A DNA stretch of 10,149 bases from JAXJYR01 sp964593515. Lineage in GTDB: Bacteria > Bacillota_I > Bacilli_A > Erysipelotrichales > Erysipelotrichaceae. Of the stretch, positions 1 through 7,225 are shown piece by piece; positions within the stretch are counted from its first letter, which is position 1, and every line of letters begins with the position of its first letter. The translations under genes and the position numbers were made by a program. Below the pieces are notes generated by a model. It was not told the DNA's origin. It made no database searches and was given only the letters and a program-made list of their open reading frames with translations. The stretch lies in the NCBI GenBank assembly GCA_964593515.1, contig CAZQJH010000050.1, positions 1 to 10,149 on the forward strand. Reading direction: 5' to 3'.

Positions 1-44
1 CGTTTTTATAATTTTTTTTAATTTTATTTAAAATAGCAAAAAAT

Positions 45-84
45 ATTTCACAAGATTTTTGCATTTTTTTAAAAAAAACGTTTT
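45..84 (-). promoter_or_regulatory. AT-rich intergenic DNA with motifs shared with the GH101 promoter
   Basis: This stretch lies beyond the GH101 terminator. It contains ATTTCACAAG (45-54) and AAAACGTTTT (75-84). Both motifs recur at the GH101 promoter (ATTTCACAAG at 6480-6489, AAACGTTTT at 6495-6503), although there they are only 5 bases apart and here 21. I infer that it may be part of the control region of the next minus-strand gene to the left of the window. No convincing -10/-35 pair with normal spacing was found, and such AT-rich DNA produces chance matches. The rest of 1-96 holds nothing I can identify. Confidence 0.2.
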
Positions 85-96
85 AATAATTAATTT

Positions 97-127
97 AAAA
101 AAGAGATGAACGCTTACGTCCATCTCT
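97..127 (-). terminator. Rho-independent terminator of the GH101 gene
   Basis: On the minus strand, an 11-bp stem (AGAGATGGACG pairing with CGTTCATCTCT, one G-U wobble) closes a TAAG loop and runs directly into TTTTTT. The hairpin begins 10 bases after the GH101 stop codon, as expected for an intrinsic terminator of a single-gene transcript. Confidence 0.9.
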
Positions 128-136
128 AATTTAGTT

Positions 137-3100
137 TTATTTTTTGATTAAGTTAGATAATTGAACAAACATCTTAGCAGCTTCAGCTCTTGTTGTGTTA
201 GAAGTTGGGTTTAAGTATGTTTCTTCACCTTTTTTAGAACCACTCATTAATCCATTTTCCACACACCATGCAACAGCATCTTTTGCATATGCACTTACTG
301 CTTTGTAGTCTTTGAATTCTGTTAATGATTGTTTAGAATTAGTTTTTAATCCACAAGCATTAGCATAGTTTCTTAACATAATTGCGAAATCTTCACGTGT
401 AATTGCATCATCTGGTCCAAATTTACCATTAGCATATCCGCTAACTACTTTAGCTTCACTTGCCCAAATAATAGATTCACTATACCATAATCCACCTTTT
501 ACATCGGCAAATTTATCAGTGAATGTTACTTTTGGTTGTCCTTCCATACGATATAAGACTGTAGCTACCATTCCACGAGTAATTTTTCCTTCAGGGTTGA
601 ACTTAGTTCCACCAGCATCAGCACTCATTAATCCTTTGATTGTAGCTTCTTTTACCATATCAGCATACCAAGCTTCACTATCAACATCATCATAACCTTT
701 GTATTCAGGTTTAGTATCTGGTTTAGCTGTACCAGTTACTGTAACTTTAGCACTAGCTTTGAATCCAGCAGCATTAGTTACGGTAATAGTTGTTGTACCA
801 GGTTTTACTCCAAATACATTACCTCTTTCATCAACTCTTGCAATTGATTGATCAGCAATAGCATATTCTAATCCTTTAACAACTTTACCTTCACCAGCAT
901 CAACTTTAACTTGAGCAACCATATCTACATCTACTGTAATATCTTGAACTTTACCTGTAGTTACAACATCAACTTTATTTAATAATGAAATTTCGGCAAT
1001 TGATGCGAAGTTGTTTGAACCTTTAGTTACTTCAATTACTAAGTAACGAACATCATATGCTTTATCAGCCATGATTTCATGTACACTTGCTGAAGCAGAT
1101 CCTTCAAGTTCAACATCATTAGCTACATATAATTCATTTTGGTTTTCATCTAAGAATTTGTAGTTTAATTTGTATACAATACCATTGTTACCATTACGGT
1201 TAGTTAATTTAAATCCAGCAATGTTAGTTGTAGCACCTAAATCAACAGTTAAGATAGCAGGGTTTGATTCAGTAACATTAAATCCAGTAGTAGACCAGTT
1301 AGAGTGCCAGTATGTTCCAGTGTTTCCATCTACAGCATTTTTAGCACGTCCATCTTCTAAATTAGAATTTTCTTCAGTATTAGCAGTTGCTGACATTCCA
1401 TCTACTTCAACATTAGAGCTAATAGAGTCAAATCCATTTACAGTAAATGTTTTAATTTCATCACCGATTGTATAAGTAATAGTAATTGTACCTACACCTA
1501 AACAAGTTACTGTTAAGTCTTTTTCGTTGAATACTAATTTATCTGTATCTCCACTAACACTCCAGTCAATAGAATCTAAGTTAGATCCAACAATTTGTGT
1601 TGTTTCACCTAAGTATAATGAATCATTAGCAATAACAGCTGCCACAGCATCTTCTACAACAGTAATTTTTAAGTTGTCTAAGATTAAGTTTCCAGCAAAT
1701 CCATTATTAACTCCATTAGAGTAAATACCGAACCAAGTTTGTCCGTTTCCAGCACCAATTACTTCGAATTCATAGTGTCCATCTTTATCAGCTCCATATG
1801 AAACTGGTAAGTATTCACTTGGTAAGTTGTAAGTATTAGTGTTTCCAACAACAACTCCAAATCCATTTTGAGCTCCAGTTTGGTAATCAAATTCTACTTT
1901 GTATACAACTCCTGGCGCAAAACGGAAGTTTTGTGGAATTGTTTGGTAAACTAATCCACGAGGAGCACCTGCAGCTTTAGCATTCCATTTTAATGACCAT
2001 TCTCCATCTAATACATCATCAATAACTACATCATTCCATCCAGCTTGTGTATATGGTGCATGTAATTGTGATAAGTGAATGTTTTGGTCGTTAACACCTT
2101 GTAATCCACCAGTTACGAATGGGTAAATTCCATTCACAACATTTTCGAAGTCTTGTACGAAACTTTGATCGTCACGGTAGTTGTTTAAGGTAATTGGAAC
2201 AATACGAATATCATCAAAGTAAGTTACTCCATCTCCACTTTCGCGTTCTAATGTTAATTTAGCAGTTTCACTTTCAGCTGTGAAGTAAACTTGCATACGT
2301 TGCATTGGACGGAATTTTTTGTTATCAGCTCTTACATAGTTTACAGCATATGTTTGTTGTGCATATTCACTAACAACTTCTTTACCGTTGTCAACCATAA
2401 TGAATGCTTTAGAATCACAGTTATTTTGAACATATACTTCTGCTACATAAGTTTGACCTTTAGTTAATCCAGAAATAGTTGTTGAAACAAATACATCTTT
2501 AGTAGGTGATGTAATTGTTAACATGTTGTCTCCAACGTTGTATTGACTTGAACGTACTACTTTTACAGCATCGTTGTCAATATCTCCACTCCATGTTGGA
2601 GCAGTTAAGTTAGATCCACCGTTGTATCCATTGTATCCATTGAATCCTGGGTCTACAACGTAATCCATTTCACCATAGTTGTTCTTTAATTCAACTTTAG
2701 ATTTACCTTTAGTTACTACATAAGCAGTTTTAGCTTCAGCATCTAATGTTAAAGTTCCATTAACTACTTTAACTTCAGTTTCATCAACACGTCCGTTATC
2801 AGTTAATTTGTAAACAATAACACTACCTAATTTAGCCCAGTCTTCTTGTAATTCCCAAGTTGTAACTCCACCATCATAGTTGTAGTGGTATAATTTTTCA
2901 TTTCCATCAGTATCAGTCCATGGTAATAAGTATTTAACTTCATCAAGAACTACTTTACCATTTAATGTAATGATACGTTCGATGTATTCATCTTTACGTT
3001 GTTCTTCTTTTCTAGTAACTACTACTTTGTCTCCTTCGTCGTTAACTAAAGTAATTTGTTTTTCGCTATTTCCTACTGGAGATTCACCTTCAGCATAGTT

Positions 3101-6100
3101 TTCCCATTTAGTTACATAGTAGTGTTGTAAGAAACGAGTTGGGAAGTTAGTTAACCAAGTAACTTGTAAGTATTCATCGAAACTAATGTCAGATCCCCAA
3201 CCTTCGAATCCTTCTAATGTATAACCACCTAATAATGGGTTATCAGCAGTTCCTCCATATGAAGGGTAGTTTAATACTTGTGAATCTCTTTGGTCATTTC
3301 TTAAGAAACGAATAATGTCAGAGTTAAATCCTTTAGAACCAGCTCCTCCATAAGATCCTTCAGTAGCCCAGTGTTGCCAAGTTGAATCGTATTCACCTTG
3401 TGTAGCGAATTCTGTTGAGAATCTCCATCCTAAAGTGTTGATTTCTTCAGCGATTCTTCTTGTTTCCCAAGCATCTTGGTACCAAACATCTAAGTAGATG
3501 AAGTCCATGTTGTTTTCTAATGATTCAGCTTCTTTTAATAAGTCTTCTCTAGAAGTTGTTACTTCACCTTTAGAATTTTCTACTGCATCTGGCCATTGAC
3601 GAGAGTAGTGAGTAGTATTGTTGATACGGTCATATAATTGAACAAAACGTTTGAAACGTGCTTGAGATGATAAATCCCATAATTTGTCAATTGCATATGA
3701 TTGGTCTAACCATCCCCAACCATGTTGGTTTTCAAATACCATTTCTTCACAGAATGATTTAGCTTCAGGATATGCTTCTTGAGCATTTACGTGAATACCA
3801 ATTTCTGTGTTGTAATCATGAGCAATTTGAATTAATTTTTGGAAATCTTCAACTCCTCCAAGTCTTTCAGCAATATCAGCATATTCAGAGTTAGCAGAGT
3901 CATGTCCTTCATTTCCATAACCTTTTAACATTACCGCTTGAGGTAATCCATCAGTAGCTAAGTAAACTTTTTTAATGTTATCAGCTGTTACTAAGTAAGG
4001 GTTAGAAGCAGCAGATTGGAAGTTCATAGAGATACGGTAGTTAACTGTATCTTTAATCATTTCATATCCATATGCATAGTGCATTACATCACGGAATGCA
4101 ACAGCTCCATCGTTCCAGTTAACAATGTTGTCATCGTTCATATCACCAGCTACACTAATTTTAGCATATGGTAATTCACTTACTGGATAAGCAGCATAGT
4201 TAGCAGCATTTTTGTTTCCGTTTGTATCTCCCATTTCATAGTACCAATCAGCACTTTGTAATTGAATAGCATCAGCTGTATTGTTACGGATTAAACGTAA
4301 ATCTCCTTCAGCTTCAGAGTTAGAGAATACTCCTGCATTTAATTCGTCAGTTCCTACAAATGCATATAAGTATCCTAATTTATCAGATGGAACAAATCCT
4401 CCATCTTTATCGAATGTAATGTAAGTATCAGCTTTAGAAGTTGTTGTTGATGAAGCTCTAGCTCCAGCAAAGTTAGCTCCATTATCTCTAGCATCTGCAG
4501 TTGCAAATGATAATCCAGGGATGTTGAAACGTGCTAATTTAACACTTCCTTCACCTTTAGTAATGCTTAATACTTCCCAAGTTACATCGTTGTCATCAAC
4601 ACTAATTTTGATATCGAATGTCATATCAACATTATTAGCACTGTTTTTAACTGTAACTGTATATGTTTTTGATGTAGCATCACTAGCTTTCACAACTGAA
4701 GTTGCATCATAGTGAATACCATTAATAGCCACTTTGTTTAAGTCTTCTTCAGTTGCACGCATAAATGTACCATCAGCCATTTCATAACGAGCAATTAATG
4801 GGAATGTTTTTCCTACATATACTTTCATTGCTTTAGATGCAATAGTGTCATATTTAGTTAAATCTAATTCACCTTTAGGTGTTAATGTTGCATTAAATAC
4901 GTTAGCAGTAGCATCTTCTACAACATTAACTGTAGCTGAGTAAGCAACATAACCAGGTTTAGTAATAGCTAATGCATATTCACCCATTTCTAAGTTTTCA
5001 ATTGAGTATTTACCTTCAGCATTAGTTGTAGCACTAACATTTCCTAAACGAACTGTAGCACCTACAACTGGATTATTTTGATCATCTACAACTGTACCAG
5101 TAGCATTAGTTGTTGCAGTATAGTAAGATTCAAATTTTTGTCCATCTCTTTCAGCAGCAAATCCCCAGTTATCACTCATACAATCTTTTCCATTGTATTT
5201 GAAATCAGCGAATTCAACTGTTGTAGCACCATTAGTTTTAACCCCGAAACGTCCTTTTCCAGCTGTAGCTGTTTCGTAGTTAATTAAAGATTGGTTTGTT
5301 ACACGTTTAGTTTCTCCATTAACAGTTACAGATAATGTTTCATGACTTAATGAAATAGAAATTTCCATTTCTTCTCCGGCAACTGGATCAGGTAATCCAG
5401 AAATTTGAGGATAAGAACCACTTCCATTTAAGTTGTATTGGAAGTACCATTTACTACTTGAGTCATAACCAACATATAACCAGTTGTTGTCATCTACGTA
5501 GCTATAGAAGATTCCCCAGTTGTTACTTGGTTTAAATTTAAGAGAAATAGTTCCTCCTTCTTCCATAACACGATCTTTATCTAATAAAGTTACAGGAGCT
5601 TTAGAAGATGCATTACCATAAGCATGTCCTCCAGCGTTGTTTGTTCCACCTGTTACTTTGAACCATGTGCGACCATTTTGGGCAGGCTCATTACCGTTAT
5701 CTGGTTCACCCCATGTTACTGTTTCACTAGCTGTCCATTTTTGACCTTCTGCATCAGCATTGTATAATGTCCATTTAGCGAAATCATTAGTTGTTGTATT
5801 TCCGATTTTGTAATCAGAGAAATAAATATCAGAAGCTTGAGCACCAGTACTAGCATTTGAGAAGTATCCAGCCCCAACCCCAACTTTACCAGCTTTATCT
5901 TTTAAAGCTAAGAAATCATTATTAGTAACTGTTGCATAAGTATCACCAACTGTTACTTTTAATCCTTCATCAGTATAAGTTGTTTCTACATTAAAGAATT
6001 CATCTTTAGCAGGAGTTGCTAATCCTGCAACTGTTCCATATGATGTACTTCCGTCTAATTTATATTCGAAAATCCATCCTGAACCAGTATCATATCCGAT

Positions 6101-6400
6101 ATAACTCCAGTTATTATCGTCTACATATTTTGTTACAAAACGTAATCTTGTAGAAGCAGCCGCACTATTAATACGGAATGTAGCTCCTAAATCATCGTTA
6201 GTAATATCTGCTTTATCAGATAAAATAAACGCTTCAGCTTTAGCACCACCAAAGTGTCCATTACCATTTCCGGCACCCGCAACTAAGTGAGCCATATCTT
6301 TTGATTCTGCTTTTACACTAGCAGGCATCAAAGTAAAGCTACTTACGATCATTGCGATGGCTAGAATTAAAGAAGATATTCTTTTTCCAGCATTTCTCAT
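137..6400 (-). CDS. SLH-anchored GH101 endo-alpha-N-acetylgalactosaminidase
   Basis: Large secreted enzyme (2087 residues) predicted to release the core-1 disaccharide Gal-beta-1,3-GalNAc from Ser/Thr of mucin-type glycoproteins. Order: signal peptide 1-31 (cleavage after VKA); two related jelly-roll/LamG-like modules (about 35-205 and 210-428) sharing YVDDNNW; a CnaB/carboxypeptidase-regulatory-like domain (432-509); the GH101 N-terminal region; a dockerin-like calcium loop (D753, N755, D757, D764); the barrel (about 790-1110) with KGYGNEGHDS (826-835), nucleophile candidate D971 in YLDVW and acid/base candidate E997; a beta-sandwich to about 1245; two galactose-binding-like domains (1265-1584); Ig-like (1583-1657); F5/8C/CBM32-like (1660-1808); Ig-like (1811-1890); three SLH repeats (about 1903-2083) with TRG, TRED and TRAE motifs. 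Family assignment rests on remembered motifs of bifidobacterial and pneumococcal GH101 enzymes. The ATG at 6400 is chosen because GGGAGG sits 9 bases upstream and a signal peptide follows at once; the in-frame ATG at 6463 falls at the predicted transcription start. No LPXTG; anchoring is presumably through SLH repeats. Confidence 0.93.
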   Translation of the reverse strand: MRNAGKRISSLILAIAMIVSSFTLMPASVKAESKDMAHLVAGAGNGNGHFGGAKAEAFILSDKADITNDDLGATFRINSAAASTRLRFVTKYVDDNNWSYIGYDTGSGWIFEYKLDGSTSYGTVAGLATPAKDEFFNVETTYTDEGLKVTVGDTYATVTNNDFLALKDKAGKVGVGAGYFSNASTGAQASDIYFSDYKIGNTTTNDFAKWTLYNADAEGQKWTASETVTWGEPDNGNEPAQNGRTWFKVTGGTNNAGGHAYGNASSKAPVTLLDKDRVMEEGGTISLKFKPSNNWGIFYSYVDDNNWLYVGYDSSSKWYFQYNLNGSGSYPQISGLPDPVAGEEMEISISLSHETLSVTVNGETKRVTNQSLINYETATAGKGRFGVKTNGATTVEFADFKYNGKDCMSDNWGFAAERDGQKFESYYTATTNATGTVVDDQNNPVVGATVRLGNVSATTNAEGKYSIENLEMGEYALAITKPGYVAYSATVNVVEDATANVFNATLTPKGELDLTKYDTIASKAMKVYVGKTFPLIARYEMADGTFMRATEEDLNKVAINGIHYDATSVVKASDATSKTYTVTVKNSANNVDMTFDIKISVDDNDVTWEVLSITKGEGSVKLARFNIPGLSFATADARDNGANFAGARASSTTTSKADTYITFDKDGGFVPSDKLGYLYAFVGTDELNAGVFSNSEAEGDLRLIRNNTADAIQLQSADWYYEMGDTNGNKNAANYAAYPVSELPYAKISVAGDMNDDNIVNWNDGAVAFRDVMHYAYGYEMIKDTVNYRISMNFQSAASNPYLVTADNIKKVYLATDGLPQAVMLKGYGNEGHDSANSEYADIAERLGGVEDFQKLIQIAHDYNTEIGIHVNAQEAYPEAKSFCEEMVFENQHGWGWLDQSYAIDKLWDLSSQARFKRFVQLYDRINNTTHYSRQWPDAVENSKGEVTTSREDLLKEAESLENNMDFIYLDVWYQDAWETRRIAEEINTLGWRFSTEFATQGEYDSTWQHWATEGSYGGAGSKGFNSDIIRFLRNDQRDSQVLNYPSYGGTADNPLLGGYTLEGFEGWGSDISFDEYLQVTWLTNFPTRFLQHYYVTKWENYAEGESPVGNSEKQITLVNDEGDKVVVTRKEEQRKDEYIERIITLNGKVVLDEVKYLLPWTDTDGNEKLYHYNYDGGVTTWELQEDWAKLGSVIVYKLTDNGRVDETEVKVVNGTLTLDAEAKTAYVVTKGKSKVELKNNYGEMDYVVDPGFNGYNGYNGGSNLTAPTWSGDIDNDAVKVVRSSQYNVGDNMLTITSPTKDVFVSTTISGLTKGQTYVAEVYVQNNCDSKAFIMVDNGKEVVSEYAQQTYAVNYVRADNKKFRPMQRMQVYFTAESETAKLTLERESGDGVTYFDDIRIVPITLNNYRDDQSFVQDFENVVNGIYPFVTGGLQGVNDQNIHLSQLHAPYTQAGWNDVVIDDVLDGEWSLKWNAKAAGAPRGLVYQTIPQNFRFAPGVVYKVEFDYQTGAQNGFGVVVGNTNTYNLPSEYLPVSYGADKDGHYEFEVIGAGNGQTWFGIYSNGVNNGFAGNLILDNLKITVVEDAVAAVIANDSLYLGETTQIVGSNLDSIDWSVSGDTDKLVFNEKDLTVTCLGVGTITITYTIGDEIKTFTVNGFDSISSNVEVDGMSATANTEENSNLEDGRAKNAVDGNTGTYWHSNWSTTGFNVTESNPAILTVDLGATTNIAGFKLTNRNGNNGIVYKLNYKFLDENQNELYVANDVELEGSASASVHEIMADKAYDVRYLVIEVTKGSNNFASIAEISLLNKVDVVTTGKVQDITVDVDMVAQVKVDAGEGKVVKGLEYAIADQSIARVDERGNVFGVKPGTTTITVTNAAGFKASAKVTVTGTAKPDTKPEYKGYDDVDSEAWYADMVKEATIKGLMSADAGGTKFNPEGKITRGMVATVLYRMEGQPKVTFTDKFADVKGGLWYSESIIWASEAKVVSGYANGKFGPDDAITREDFAIMLRNYANACGLKTNSKQSLTEFKDYKAVSAYAKDAVAWCVENGLMSGSKKGEETYLNPTSNTTRAEAAKMFVQLSNLIKK

Positions 6401-6409
6401 TATAATTTT

Positions 6410-6415
6410 CCTCCC
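6410..6415 (-). promoter_or_regulatory. Ribosome binding site fixing the GH101 start
   Basis: GGGAGG on the minus strand lies 9 bases before the ATG at 6400. It supports that start over the ATG at 6463, which would add 21 charged residues in front of the signal peptide and has no Shine-Dalgarno. Confidence 0.88.
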
Positions 6416-6431
6416 TTGAGATATTGAGCCT

Positions 6432-6457
6432 ATGGACGCGTTACTACGACGTTCATC
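6432..6457 (-). repeat. Leader hairpin-like sequence repeated in the GH101 terminator
   Basis: On the plus strand this segment reads ATGGACG, 11 bases, CGTTCATC. The minus-strand terminator at 105-123 reads the same two arms with a 4-base loop. In the GH101 leader RNA the arms form only an imperfect stem (one A-C mismatch), but they are complementary to the terminator arms. The two copies are therefore inverted relative to each other at the two ends of the transcript. Function unknown; it may be chance. Confidence 0.4.
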
Positions 6458-6467
6458 CATCATATCA

Positions 6468-6497
6468 ATTATACTATAAATTTCACAAGCTTGTAAA
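6468..6497 (-). promoter_or_regulatory. Sigma-A-type promoter of the GH101 gene
   Basis: Minus strand: -35 TTTACA (6497-6492), an 18-base spacer, and -10 TATAAT (6473-6468). This places the transcription start near 6461 and gives a leader of about 60 bases. Long A/T tracts directly upstream (6503-6529) could act as an UP element. The spacer contains the 10-bp palindrome ACAAGCTTGT (6485-6494), a candidate operator. Confidence 0.8.
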
Positions 6498-6506
6498 CGT
6501 TTTCTA
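6491..6506 (-). promoter_or_regulatory. cre-like site (CcpA) overlapping the GH101 -35
   Basis: TTGTAAACGTTTTCTA matches the consensus WTGNAANCGNWNNCA with one mismatch in either orientation. It covers the -35 hexamer, where CcpA-HPr(Ser-P) binding would block RNA polymerase. Repression of a glycan-degrading enzyme when preferred sugars are present is the expected logic; this is inferred, not shown. Confidence 0.7.
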
Positions 6507-6522
6507 TATAAAAATAAAAAAT

Positions 6523-6561
6523 AAAAAAAGTGAATCAGCGCAATAAGCTCTAATCCACTTT
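6523..6561 (-). terminator. Rho-independent terminator after the pyrophosphatase-like gene
   Basis: On the minus strand AGTGGATTAG pairs with CTGATTCACT over 10 bp (two G-U wobbles), with two further G-C pairs inside the loop, followed by seven T. It lies 12 bases past the stop at 6572 and separates that gene from the GH101 promoter, making GH101 an independent transcription unit. Confidence 0.9.
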
Positions 6562-6571
6562 CTAACCATAA

Positions 6572-6967
6572 TTATTGATTTTTACTAGCCCAATGTGGCA
6601 TATCATTTCCACGACGAATTAATACTGCTTTTTGGAATTCAGTTTGGTTTAAGAAAGACATTATTTCTTCTTCCTCTTCTTCACTAACTCCTACTAATAG
6701 CTTAACTTCACAATCTTTCTTTAAAATATCCGCTGAAATAGCTAAAGCTTGAACAGTATTAGTTTTAATACTACCTTTAAAAACATCTATTGGTACTTGG
6801 TCTGATGATGTGGTTGTATCAGTTAAATATCCATAATCTACTGGATAAACTAAATTTGAATATTTATAATGACAACTATTCTTAGGTCGATCAATAACTA
6901 ATTTACTTGATAAATATAATGTGTCTAACTTTTGCCAAAACAAAGCATTATTTTCAAATGATTTCAC
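6572..6967 (-). CDS. Short inorganic-pyrophosphatase-like protein
   Basis: A 131-residue cytoplasmic protein related to family-I (soluble) inorganic pyrophosphatases, which hydrolyse PPi to two phosphates. Evidence: IDRP (25-28), YPVDYGY (41-47) matching the family's YPxDYGF block, and SSDQVPID (54-61), a degenerate form of the DGDPxD signature that keeps D56 and D61 but not the first Asp. KKDCEVK (83-89) matches the D-x-E-x-K block of the short Firmicute branch. It is shorter than the usual 165-175 residues, and a poly-Glu run (96-101) precedes the C-terminus. Whether it is an active PPase or a diverged relative is uncertain because some canonical metal ligands are not obvious. The start is GTG at 6967, supported by AAAGGAGG 8 bases upstream. 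It has its own promoter and terminator and appears monocistronic, although read-through from the ATPase side is possible. Confidence 0.75.
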   Translation of the reverse strand: MKSFENNALFWQKLDTLYLSSKLVIDRPKNSCHYKYSNLVYPVDYGYLTDTTTSSDQVPIDVFKGSIKTNTVQALAISADILKKDCEVKLLVGVSEEEEEEIMSFLNQTEFQKAVLIRRGNDMPHWASKNQ

Positions 6968-6975
6968 TTATAATA

Positions 6976-6983
6976 CCTCCTTT
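6976..6983 (-). promoter_or_regulatory. Strong ribosome binding site for a GTG start
   Basis: AAAGGAGG with an 8-base spacer to the GTG at 6967. No ATG lies at a comparable distance, so the strong Shine-Dalgarno decides the non-ATG start. Confidence 0.85.
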
Positions 6984-7010
6984 TCTTAAAACATAATATC
7001 GCGTAATAAC

Positions 7011-7039
7011 ATGATATCACACATGAAAGAAATATTCAA
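7011..7039 (-). promoter_or_regulatory. Promoter of the pyrophosphatase-like gene
   Basis: Minus strand: -35 TTGAAT (7039-7034), a 17-base spacer, and -10 TATCAT (7016-7011). The transcription start would be near 7004, giving a leader of roughly 37 bases that contains the ribosome binding site. Confidence 0.7.
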
Positions 7040-7060
7040 GTGTTTTATCATTTCTTTCAT
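7023..7060. repeat. 11-bp perfect inverted repeat around the -35 element
   Basis: ATGAAAGAAAT (7023-7033) and ATTTCTTTCAT (7050-7060) are perfect inverted copies separated by 16 bases. The -35 hexamer sits in the gap and one arm fills part of the promoter spacer. Next to it CTTTCATTTC is repeated directly at 7054-7063 and 7065-7074, an 11-base period (about one helical turn). The geometry suggests an operator. As an RNA hairpin it would be weak (two G-C pairs) and no T-run follows, so it is not a terminator. Confidence 0.5.
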
Positions 7061-7200
7061 TTCTCTTTCATTTCAATTACAAATTCGTAATCCATCAAAT
7101 ATTCGATGTTTTCCGAATGTATAGGATATATTATACTAAAACCATCATTTTGTCTAGTCTTTGTAGACGATAATTCATAAACTTTTACAATTTCACACAT
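7057..7200 (-). CDS. Possible 47-residue ORF of unknown function
   Basis: An ATG at 7200 opens an uninterrupted frame of 47 codons ending in TGA at 7057, starting 25 bases after the ATPase stop. The product begins MCEIVKVYEL and ends in an acidic/hydrophobic tail (MDYEFVIEMKEK). Its composition looks protein-like rather than like translated AT-rich spacer, but I recognise no family. The Shine-Dalgarno is weak (TTGGAT, close to the start), and the 3' end overlaps the inverted repeat upstream of the pyrophosphatase-like gene. It could be a small co-transcribed gene, the tail of a degraded gene, or a chance ORF. There are no membrane segments or signal peptide. Confidence 0.3.
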   Translation of the reverse strand: MCEIVKVYELSSTKTRQNDGFSIIYPIHSENIEYLMDYEFVIEMKEK

Positions 7201-7225
7201 TAATCCAACACTTTTGTTTCATTTT

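Noticed and set aside
1170..1724. Plus-strand open frames opposite the GH101 gene (1170-1475, 1527-1724)
   Set aside because: They lie entirely antisense to the well-supported GH101 coding sequence, with no protein-family motif seen in their translations.
4521..5287. Plus-strand open frames at 4521-4712 and 5078-5287
   Set aside because: Antisense shadows of the GH101 accessory-domain region, with Ser/Thr/Ile-rich translations and no recognisable domain.
7130..7158. Second promoter upstream of the pyrophosphatase-like gene (TATAAT at 7135-7130)
   Set aside because: The best -35 (TAGACA) is only 15 bases away; the 17-base TTGAAT/TATCAT promoter nearer the gene is a better fit.
7146..7172. 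Hairpin GTCTA/TAGAC (7152-7168) as a terminator for the metal-pump operon
   Set aside because: Only a 5-bp stem and followed on the minus strand by A rather than T residues, so it does not fit an intrinsic terminator.
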